From the NCBI RefSeq assembly GCF_004210375.1, contig NC_134834.1, positions 136,929,009 to 136,993,008 of the forward strand: a stretch of 64,000 bases of DNA, in the 5' to 3' direction. Position 1 is the first letter of the stretch; the number at the start of each line of letters is the position of its first letter. The notes beneath the pieces are model-generated. The model made no database searches. It had not been told where the DNA came from and saw only the letters and a list, made by a program, of their open reading frames with translations. Source of the DNA: Tachypleus tridentatus (lineage: Eukaryota > Arthropoda > Merostomata > Xiphosura > Limulidae). Shown here one piece after another: positions 39,401 through 51,400 of the stretch. The translations under genes were made by a program, and so were the position numbers.

Positions 39401-42400
39401 CACAACTTCACTAAGGTGGAGCTCAGGATTGGGGTGAACACCCAGTTGGTAGTAAAAGTGCATTCAAATAGTTTTAGAAAGAGAAAAAGTAAAACCGTTT
39501 GTTGTGGTCTACTTCAGTAAGCAACTGAGGGCAATCTGTAGCTGTCACTCAATAAACCTCATGCTTGATGAGTGACATAAGATATGGAATTGACGTAGAG
39601 TCTGTTTGCACCTGTAAGAGGGACTTTAATAATGGCATTTATATTTATAATGAAAAGTGTGACACTCAAGACACAACCCTGAGGAGCTCTGAGTTTCTGT
39701 GGCAAAGAATGGTTAGTGTCAAACTCATATAAACTTTGAATCATTTTTCCATTAAAATTTATTGATAAAAATGGGCAAATGGCCACACAATCTATGCGAG
39801 TGGAGTTCTCACAAAATTCCATATCTCCACATAGTATCATAAACCTTCTCAATGTAAAGAAACTGAAACAAGATGTTGCTTGAGAAAGGGTTCCCTAATT
39901 GATGTTTCAAGTCAAATCAAGTGGTCCATGATGGAGTGCTGTCATTGAAACCCTCACTGGGTAGGCAAGAGAAGGTTGTTTGATTCGAGAACCAGAAAGA
40001 TGATCATTAACCAACCTCTCTAAAATCTTACAGAGACAGCTCATCAAAGCAATTGGATGGTAGTTTGAAGGTTTCAGAAACGTTTCCTGTGAGGAGAGAT
40101 AAAACTCAATCGATTCTTAATGTCACCCTTCTGTTTTCGACCACCTTTACTTTCTTTATTGGAAGGAGGTCTATTGATCTCCTAGAATCCTGCCTTGGGA
40201 TGAGTAGACAGGTCTCTGCCCATGGATGAAGACTCCAGCAACTGAGCATGAGGAAATAATAATTTTACATCTCAGTGCTGAAGAAGAAGGCAGACCTGAG
40301 GAAACACCCAAACCAGGAGCCAAAGGAAGTGAACTCGGGGAGCAATTGGAAGGAGTGGTGAGGATAGAGATTAGAACAAATATAGAATTGTCAACTCTAG
40401 TAACCATGGAAGGCAAAATACTCTTCTGTTGCTTTGCAAACTACACTGCTGGAGGCACCAAGAGATCTTTCTGCACTCCCATTGTAGAAGTGGAACAGGG
40501 TGTATCAGCATATGTCGAAGATGGAGTGGGGGGCAATAACACCTGAGCCTCTGGGTAGGAGATATTGTTCACAGTTTTCAAACATTGCACCTCTTTCTTC
40601 TCCACCCACTTAGGGCAAGAACTAACATAAAAGGAGTGTGAACTACTACATTTAACACAGTGTGGTTCCAATTTGCACTCGTAAGCATTGTGGTTTTTGC
40701 CACCACAACAAGCACATGTTAAAGAATCATGACATGATGTCTTTGAATGACCAAACCACTGCCACCAGGAACATCTAACAGGTTGGGAATGTATGGCCAT
40801 ATCTTACAGTTCAGATAACCTGCCTTGACAGTGGCAGGTGGAAGTGGTCATGTAAACATCAAAATCAGATCATTAGTAGGCAGCATAATTCTGTCTTTGT
40901 GAGTGGACATTCAATGCACTGCAGAAACATCTTTGCTGGGAAAAACAGAGAGGATCTTTGACTTGGAAATGTTCTTCAAGCCCCTATCAACAATAACTCC
41001 TATTGAGGAATTTAAAGTAGGATGGAAAGTAACCTTGATGCTCTTCAAATTCAGGAGTTTAATGCGTTGTGGTGAGGACATTTCCACCAAAATGTCTCCA
41101 GAGCATAACTTTCTTACTGACTTTGGGAAGCAAGCAAGCCCCTCTAATCCCTTTTGAATAAAACAGAGAGAATCTGCCATACGGATTTCTCAGACAATGA
41201 GTGCAAAATGAGAAATCTAGGCACAGATACCGACCCTGACTATTGCAGAGAGTCATTAATTTGTGTCCGTTTATCAATTAACATTTCTTTCTGAATCTTA
41301 TCTATTTATTTTTCTTCATAAATGGGGGTATCCATAATAAAATAAAATTTTGGTGCCCACTCTCCCCATCCACCATGGAGCCCTAAGAGGAGATGCACTG
41401 TAATGTCAAATAAGGACATTGCATCAACATTAGGGTTTTGTGGGCACTATGCCCAAACGCCAGCATTAGATATAATGTCCACGACACCTACTGAGAACTT
41501 TAACACTAGTACTTGGTTGACCCTAGCCCAAGTGAACCAGCTAATTGACCCTGTGGGAGGGAATTCCAAGGATGCCTGTCTACAGGAATTCAAGGGCAAA
41601 GTGATGTGTTAGGGTTGGACCCCTCAACCACCAGAATTCTCCCTTCCCCTTCATGGGTCACCATGCACGGAAAAAAACACATGGGCATATGTTCAGATCT
41701 CAGAGGAGGTAAACTGAAATTACATAACCTTCTTTGGGAGGTCCCCTCACCACATACAGGAATCCACCTCGACGGGAATTATGATAGGTGTATGTGTGTA
41801 TGCATATGAGATATATTGGTTGTTTTGTTTTTTATAAACATAAACAAACATAGTATGCTTTATTTAGTGAAGACAGGCATACAGAACAGATATCTCTTGT
41901 TTCTAATGAATACAGACATAGAATTTATATATCTCTTTCGCCTTTAATAAAGATGGGTATATGTTAAAAAATTATAATGGACATGGGTATATGAATGATA
42001 TATCCTCTATAGTTCAAAATAAAATAGGCATATATAACAGATAAAAAATGAAAAGTGGCATGCATAACAGATATATGGCTTATTTGTTATGTAACTACAA
42101 GTAGAAGTAACAGACATTTTAATTGGTTCTGGCCATCATGAACATTAAAAACAATAATGTTCTAGTTATTAATAAAGAAGAGCATACATGAAAGATATCA
42201 TCTCTTTTAATGAAGATGAAAATAAATAACAGGTGCATCATGTGATTCCAACACTTTTGTAATTTACACTATGTAACAGAATATCATGTTTATAACGAAA
42301 ACAGAATTGACATCATACTTGGTTTCATATGAGTATATGTGGGCCATTTGTTTTGGTTCCAGTAAAGAAAGCATTCATGAAAGATACTTGAATTTTTTCT

Positions 42401-45400
42401 AATTAAAGAGATTACATACCAAATGTTTTACTTGACTCTAATGAAGACTGTTTGTTTGTTTATAGTTAAGCACAAAGCCACACAATGGGCCCTCCATGCT
42501 CTGCTCACCACAATGTTTAGTTGGTTTCTAGCTTTATAAGTCCACAGACATACCACCATGCCATTAGAGGGCATGAATACCAGTATGTGGATCAGATAGA
42601 TCAAATGTCTTATTTTTTTATATAAATATATGGCCATGGATAACAAAAATGTTCTCAGCTTGATCAAAGATGGGTATAAATAACAAATACCAAAGTTGTT
42701 TCTTATGAAAAGAGCATAGATAACAGGCATCTTATATCTTAGTTATCTAAATAGTGACTTATAGGGTAGTTTTGATCAGCTCAGTAGTCAATCAGAAATA
42801 AAAATAAAGCTAAAATTCAGCCTATTTTAGCAGTGCATTTGACTTTAAGTATTAGTTGCTTAATGTTTGTTACCATTTACTATATTACTCTGCAATTTAA
42901 TACCAATAAACTTGAAGACTGTATTCTCAAGACGGCTAGTATGGGTTTTAAAATAAAATACAGTACAGAACAACATTTTAAATCGACCATACATCTTTTT
43001 CACCACATGACTGCACTCAAAACACTATATAACCCATAACTGTAAATTAGACAATGATGCTTTAATTAATTCTTATGAACATGGGTGTACATACGAGATA
43101 TTTAAATTGATTTTAATGAAAATAAGCATACATGAAAACTTACTTTGATCAAAAATGCACATATTTAAATAGCACATACCTCTTGTTTCTAATGAAGATA
43201 GGCTAAGTTAAAAGATATCTTGATTAATTCTAAGGTAGATAAATAAGCACAAAAATATTTTATATAAAGAATAACTGTCATATTTCTCATGAAAATGGGC
43301 ACACAAAAAACATGTTCTAGTAGTTTCTAAAGAGGATAGACAAAGAAAACAAATACTACGCTGGTTAAGTATATAAAATAGAGGTATCACTAAGTCATAT
43401 CATGCACGTTGAATTTGGTGTAGGCATATGCAACAGATATCTTATGCAAAATACTAACTAAAATTATGTACAATGTTAAACAGTTGCATAATAAATATGA
43501 TTTATTAAAATTAAGATTTATTTATTTATTGAGATAAATATATGTAACACATCTCACTTGGTTGAATCTAATTAATATCCAGTCTGTGTATAGCTTTGAA
43601 ATCATAGTCTTGTAAGAACAATGACCATTTAGGTAACAAAGGTGATGGGCCCTTTTAATGTCATTAGTCAACTCAAGGATTATTGATTCGTGATTATAGT
43701 AAATTTTCTACCATACAAATAACATTTGAAGGTTTTAATGATGTGTACTACAAATAAACATTCTTGTTCAGTTACAGAGTAAGTCAGTTTAGCTTTTTCT
43801 AGCTGTCTACTCTGATAAACTAAAAGATGCTCCTATTTGTTTACATCTAATTGAGAAAAACTGTATATATAGTAAAACTTGAAGCATATATGCTTAATGT
43901 GGGTGTTTTGCAAACATTTGGGTGGCTTGAAATTGGTGCCTTTATAGTGAGTTTCATAGCATTTCAAACGTTTCTTGTTTTTTATCTGTGCATCTTAGTT
44001 TTTTCCATTAAAAGTCTTGTTACACTTATGAAATGAGAGATAAATCTTCTGAAAAATCCTAAAAATTCAAGATATTTTTTACTGTTTTTGGTACCAGATA
44101 CTTCTTGTACATTTGGGTCAGGTTTACACAACCTAAATATTTGATTTATTTTAGTAGAAACTGACATCTGATGAGTTTTAACTTTACTTTTGCTTTGCAT
44201 AAACTGTCAAAGATATACCTTAATCTTTCTAAATGTTCTTCAAAACTTGAGAAAAAAGTGATGACATCATTTAAGTAATAAAAGCATCCTGAATCTTGTA
44301 AACCAGATAGTACAACATCCATCAATGTCTGAAATGTTGAAAAATATTACATAAAACAAATGGTCATCTATTAATTATTGTAGATATAGATAACACTAAG
44401 ATATATCTTGCATGTTTCATTCAGTGTAGGCATATGCAATAGAGATCTTATGCAAAATACTACTTAAATTACATACAATGTTAAACAGTGGCACAATAAA
44501 TAAGATTTATTTGTTTATTTATTAAAATAAGTATATGTAACACATCTCACTTGGTTGAATCTATTTAATTAAAGAGTATATTCAACACTTTGGCACAAAG
44601 TTATAGAAGATTAAATAATAGGTTGAATAACTGCCAAGTTATACATATTTTTTTATTAAAAAAAGAGTAATGTCTTGAACTAGTGCTATATATCAGGTCA
44701 TACAGTTTACAACAAAGGTGCATGTACAAAATTCCAAGAACTTATTTTAACAGTATTTTAAATGTTGAACTTATAAAGTGTAAATAAAATTACATCTATT
44801 CCACAGAAATTACAAATTATGAAAAGATAAAACAGATAGCAATTAAAATGTAAACAAAAATTGTAAATTTACAGGAAAGAAAAGCGTTCATTTAAATCAA
44901 ATGGTTGTAGGGTTCCCAGACTGTAGATAAGTTCCTTTCCAGTCATTCTCCTTTGTGAATGTCTGTTGGATAATTAATAAGTCTAAGAATCGAAACATTC
45001 TTAGATATATCTTGATCTGGCAATTTAATATGGTTTAAATGTTCTCAAGGTCAATCACCAAGTCAACAGCTTATTTGTCCAATACATAAGCTATTGCATC
45101 TCTTTCAAATTATACTGTAAATGATACATTTGGTGTTAAAAGTAATGGACTGTTTTATGTCAAAAGTTGTGTTCTTTCCTCATACATGCTGTTTATATGT
45201 GGGCAGGTGACACACTTGTTTTGTTTACATGTGTGAGTACCTGGAGTTTCATTTTGTTTTATTTAAGGTTACTGTGTTCCAGGATTTCTTTCAGATTTTT
45301 GTCGAATTTGCAAGGGTAGGTCCTCGAAAAGTATTGTGTAATTGTTTAATATAATATATTTGATCTTCTTGTTGGTTTGAGGGTACGTTAGCACAAGTTG

Positions 45401-48400
45401 AATACAATTAGTAAGTTTTTTCTTGGTATGGTTGAGTGTTTGCTGCTGGGTATATCAGCTAGCTTTGGTGGCCGCATTGCCGATGAGAGAATCATGGTAG
45501 TCTTCTAGTAAAAAAATGTTCATGTCTTTGGATACAGATTTATAATTATCATAATCACAACATAATTTTCATAGTTGTAAAAATTGTGAATGAGGTTGAC
45601 TTTTTGTCACTATGTGGGTGGGAAGGTTCAAAATGTAGGTATGTGTGTGTTTCTTTGTAATGTATACTAGTAGTCAGATGGTCATCTTTTATGCATATGT
45701 TAATGTAGAGAATGGAGAGCACTGTGTCAGATATTTTCAAAGTAAATTCTAGAGAGATGTGGAATGAGAAAACAAAGTGTAAGCATTGATACAATCCCTA
45801 GTATGTATCAGTGTATAGATGACACCTCATGGGTACTGATTCATTGTATGGATTAAATATAAGATTTTTGATGTATTCAACACAGAGGTTGACAATGGTG
45901 AGTTCTCATAGTGCCCCGTATATCTTTTTGTAGTAGTCACCAATAAAAGTAAATAAGCTAAATGTAAGCACAAGTTTGGCTAAATGTAGAAATATGTATG
46001 TTGGAATGACCAGCATGGCTTGTTGGTTTAAGAAATTATTTCAGTTTCATTAAACCTTCATTGTGTGGGATAGATGTGTATAATGATTTTTCCTCTATGG
46101 TGAAGATTTAGTGTTCCTTAACAGTCAAATGTGTGTTCTTTTTAAGCTCAACATTCAAAATATGACACATTCTTTGAATTCTGTGCATGTGCCTTTGTTG
46201 TAAACTGTATGATCTGATGAAGAACACTAACTTGAAACATCATCCTTTTTTTAAAAAACTATAAATAACTTGGTAACTGTCAAACCTATTATTTAATTTT
46301 GTTATTTTCATTACCTATAACAATTTAACTATATTTGTCTTTCTACAGAGTTATATGAGAGCTATTTGCACCATTTGCTCCTAATTTTGACTTGACAGAC
46401 TAGAGGGAAGGTAGTTAGACAACAGCACGTACCACCAACTCTTTGGCTACTCTAATCAAATAGTGGGTTTTGACCATCATCTTGTGATCCCAATGTGCAG
46501 AATGATATTTTGTAACAGTGAAGTGTGAACCTTGAATTCTCAGAATCACACTGCAGTACATGAAACACAGGGATATGCCCAGTTTCATATGAAAATAAAA
46601 ATCGCCATTGACATGTTATATAGTTCTATTCAAGGCAGCAACATTCTTCTATATTTATATATCCAATGAATATAAGCATACACAACATATTTTTGTGAAT
46701 CTTATATGTGTAGGCTTTTCTAAACGATATTTTACTTGTTTTTTTATGATAGCCAGAAACACATAATAGATATTTTTGTTGGTTCCTATCAGGACAAACA
46801 TACACAGAATCTTACTTGTTTCTTATGAAGATTGGCATACACAACATATTGTGTGTCTTGTATCCTGTCTGTTGATCTACAGTTCTAAAGGAATTGCAAA
46901 AAAAAAGGCATAAGCCATTAACTGTGTGAATTTATTTTCTGGTTCTATTTAGTATAAAGCAAGGAAATATAGCTTTGTGAGCATATTACTCAGTTATTCC
47001 AATAAAAAACATCAGCATTGCTTTAATTTTGTTCTTTTTTAATAATATTAGAAAATAAAATCAAAATTGTACTATGAATTTATTATATGATTCTTCTTGT
47101 AACTGGAATTTATAAGTTTTAAACTTATGGTTTCATTACTTCAAAGTAACCTGCTGATAAACATTTGTAAAACAAAAGTATTCAGCTTTACTGTTATACA
47201 ATACAAAAATAATCAAAGTAGTATATATGAATATACTGTTTATTGGTCAAAGCACTTTGAAATTCGAGAACTTACAAATTATGGTTTACCTTACTGATGA
47301 AGGAAAGTTCTTATCATGACACTAGAGAACATAAACATTAGCTGATTCCCTTTTGAAATTAAAATTATATATCAAATAGTAATATCCAGATTTAGAAATA
47401 AACTGGTTACTTTGTTTAAAAAGGATTTAGAAAGTTTGAGGATTCCTTTTTCACCTGTTAAATCTTTCATCATTGTACGCATTTGAAATATTCAGAGATT
47501 CTCCTGTTAGAGCTACATGACCTGCAATTCCTTTCCCAATTGGAAATCTAAGTAAAGAAATGGTACAAAATGCAGTAACTTGTTACCACTAATCCTGAAT
47601 AATAAATAAGAAATGAACAGAAAACTAGTATAAATTAGAGCCTGATTTGTTAATTTTTGCAGCTTGACAAGTTAAGAAACTTGAGGTCACTATGAGTGGA
47701 GGAGATATTTCCATATTTTGATTCCTGTTTTCTGATTAGTTAGTGGTAAAGAGAATATACTTTTCATATCGACTTTTAGCACATTTGGAGGGAAATTCAC
47801 TCCATATTTTGAAGAGGAAAGCTCAATTCTTGATCTGAGAGCCAGAACCTGGAGTGAAAGACCTGTCATCATTTTAGTTTTTTTGAGATACAGACCTTGT
47901 TGGGAAATGCCTGTAATTTCTTGGTACTTTTGAGAGCCAGACATTGAGTGAAAGACCTGTCACTTCTTAGTACTTCCAAGAGCCATTCCTTGGCATGAAA
48001 GACCTATCTTTTCTTAGTATTTCTGAGAGCTAGAACTTGATATGAAAGTCCTGTCATTTCTTAGTACATCTGAGAGCCAGAACTTGAAATTAAAGTACTT
48101 TTTTGTCTGCTGATCATGCATATTTTAACTTCCATTTAATTTCATGTTGCTCTAGTTTTAATTTACTTTAAATATGGGGATTAAGACGGGAAAACTGATG
48201 ATGAGTGTTCATTCCCAAAATTCATTTCATCAACAAAACAGATCAAGCTTTCAAATCTCTGTTTGCTTGCAAGGAAATGATAGAAAGGCATCAACAACAT
48301 ATTATAGATATAATAATGTTTTTGTTTAAAATCCTGAGGAGAGAATTGTTAAAAATTGCTATTTATTCACTGATCTATTGAAGTAATTGTTAAACATTGC

Positions 48401-51400
48401 TATTTATTCATTGATCTATTGAAGTATATGATAAAAATATAATTACTGGTTTGTTTGGTTTGTTTTGAATTTTGTGCAAAGCTATTCAAGGGCTATCTGC
48501 ACTAGCCATTCCTAATTTTGCAGTGTGAGATTAGAGGGAAGACAGCTAGTCATCACTACCCACAAACAACTCTTGGGCTACTCTTTTACCAACGAATAGT
48601 TGGATTGACTATAACATTATAATGTCCCCATGGCTGAAAGGGTGAGCATGTTTGGTGTGACAGGGATTTTAACCCTCAACCCTTGGATTACGAGTCAAGT
48701 GCCTTAACCATCTGGCTATACAGGGCCCTAAACTACAATGAAACACTCAAAAATAATTCTTTAGTTACAAGACTGTAAAATGATCTTAGGTATATAACTT
48801 ACTTGAACCATTGTAAATGCCATAAATTAAATAATTCCAACCACATAATATCCTTCAGCTAAGCAACTTTTAACCACTTTGTTTCTTTTGTGAGATTAAT
48901 TTAGGAAAATGCAAGGAGAAAAAAAAAGATTCATAAAACTCTTTACATTTTTAATGCAATATTCTATCAAACTAAACAAAAGACAAAAATATGTTATTCA
49001 CTGAAATAGTTCAAGTCCTTTTCATTCATCAGGTCTTACCATCCACATGAAACCATTATCATTAAAAACCTTTAATTATTTTAGATTCTGAATATTGTGG
49101 TTCATGAAATGCATTAAAAATCATACTTAGTTTTAATCCTTAAATTACTTTTATCACTCTGTCTCACACAAGACAAACTGAATGAAGAAACTGAGGATTT
49201 TGTATCTCATAGTTTAAGTTTATATTGCTTTTAGTGAAGTACTGGTTTTGGAAAGCTAGAATACTGCTTCTGAGGATGTACACCTTTATACAATCTATAA
49301 CAAAAATCTTGTTCATGTTGAGTCTTCATTTAGTAATACAGAACAGATTACTGAAAACAAATTTTAATACAAGTTTAGTTTAAGAAAATTAATGCACAGC
49401 TGAAAGAAACGTTTATTCAGCATTATAACATTCAGGTACTTTTATTTATTCAATATAATCAAATTAAATACTGCTATATTTGTTTGAAAACACATAAATA
49501 TGTTTATAATTTATACAAATACTATATCTCACACTGTGTGAGCTTGCTAAACAAAGGTGTATACAACTACAAACAATCTTTGTATTTTCGTACCTAATTT
49601 CTTTTGATGCTTCTAAAATGGTTTTAAATGAGCCATCATCAGGCTTTCCACTAACATCAAATATCCTAGCATATAGTTCTTTGGAATGTCCATCTACTAG
49701 GAAGAGAGAAGCCCTATCAGCATTTACAAGTTTCTGTGCAAATGTCTGGAAAAAAAATACAAATTACAAATTCATTAATCTATGCTCTTTAATTGTGTAA
49801 AGATATACATTGTTATGGGGACTAAGTAAGACAGCTGTTGCTTTTTTTTTCAGTAATTTGCAATAAATATATAAGTGAATAACTTAAAACTGTTTCCAAT
49901 ATTATACACCTTAAGGAGTTCTTATGAATTCAATAAAATAATATATGGCCACCTTGAGGTTGACTTGGAAAAACTGATGCAGTATAAATTTTAAATATCA
50001 GTATAATATTTCTTCAAATATTTCTTTATAGTTAAAGTTCTATTTTATAAACATACAAAAAATATTTTTTATAACTGAGATTATGCATTCTGTTGCAGTG
50101 TAAATAAATAAACATATATATAACTAGGTAAAGATACTGTCGCGCATATTTCAGTATCTATTGTTAGATTAACAAATTGATATAACATATATGCAAAAAT
50201 TGACAATATTAATTGCTATTTTTGATCTTTAATCAAACATTGGTCATTACTGAACTGCTTACAATAGTTTAACGAACAAATAATTGGTATTCCACTACAA
50301 GTAAACATGTTGGTTAATATATAATAACAGATTTATAGTTTAATTAATAGTTATTTAATATGTTGGTACCTCTGAATGATACTATGTTTTTGAAATAGTT
50401 TTTTGATAAATACACATCTTACTTAATGCTTGTAATTTTGACCTTTTGAATATGTTTATTTTAATTCCAACAACGTCAGTTCCTTCTTTACGTTAAAAAT
50501 TTCTTTTGCAATTATCAAGATATTTTGTCTAATTTGACTTTCTGAAATACCAAACTTTACTATGACTTTTTGAACATATTCAAACCTTAATATATTTTTG
50601 TGAGCTTAAATTTTGAAGTATATGACCTTCTTTTATTGAACATGATCTGCTTCCTATGACTTTTTGCCCTTGATTTTTGAACATATTCACACTTTCCTGA
50701 ACTTTTGTAACTTTCAGATTTTATGAATACTATATTCAAATCTTACTAACAGTTTACCTCCTTGACATTTAAAATGTATTCAGAACTGACAATATGACTT
50801 AGTAATCATAATTTTTAACCATTGGGGACATTTTAAGCAATAACATTATAGCATGAACTTTAGAACACATCAATACCATATCATGATTTTGTTACTATTC
50901 TATACAAAAATACAATGGATTTTCTATCATCTCATTTTAACATAGTATTACTCAAAGTTTAAGTTACTGCATGTATTTGTGCAATTTTCATGTAACACAT
51001 GGTTAAAAATGTCATTAAGCTAATTTCATTCTTGTTGCCCTTGTTCATTTATTTTTTGGAGATAACAACTGCTCTGCCTATGGAAAATATGGCTGTAATA
51101 CTGCACATTGTTCATGAATTTAGGCAGCTGTGCTCTCCAATAGTAGGTCAGATTATATTTTGAAGTTACAATCTTCCTAATGTTTGAATGAGAATGGCTT
51201 CCCATCTAGTTAGTGTTTAACACTCTGGGTAAGTATAATGTTGTCCATTAAATAAGGAACTTTAGATTTAAACAGTCTAGTAAGAATTATCTTCAAATGC
51301 AGCTTGGAGAACAGACAACTCAGACCTAGTTAAAGTCCAGCATCTAAACAGGTACATATGCTGTGTTGGTGTTTGTACTGTTTAGTAAAAATTATTAATT

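Larger units (their letters stand above)
41840..46810 (-). repeat. Degenerate minisatellite derived from exon 9
   Basis: More than 15 diverged units of about 38-45 bp have the plus-strand core 'ttgtttctaatgaagatggg' then 'catacataacagatatct'. Read on the minus strand the consensus gives [11 protein letters not shown], against MLCMPIFIR in exon 9. Clear units: 41865, 41910, 41990, 42060, 42180, 42665, 42705, 43080, 43185, 43285, 43425, 46660. Several keep a GT after the exon-like end (for example near 43178 and 46735). A SINE, a gypsy fragment and a PLE interrupt it. Confidence 0.75.

Noticed and set aside
40226-40546. Plus-strand ORF opposite the second LINE
   Set aside because: Antisense of gag-like sequence that is recognisable on the minus strand.
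41865-41890. Minisatellite unit at 41865 (YLFCMPVF) as the true GAF-B exon
   Set aside because: It lacks the TGYKT part and proper splice sites; 46816-46884 has both and keeps phase.
43395-44577. Reading the direct repeats as LTRs of the gypsy fragment
   Set aside because: No TG..CA ends, no primer-binding site or polypurine tract seen, and the repeats contain the local minisatellite unit.
47690-47944. 84-codon ORF across the minisatellite
   Set aside because: Its periodic peptide simply reflects the 47-bp repeat.
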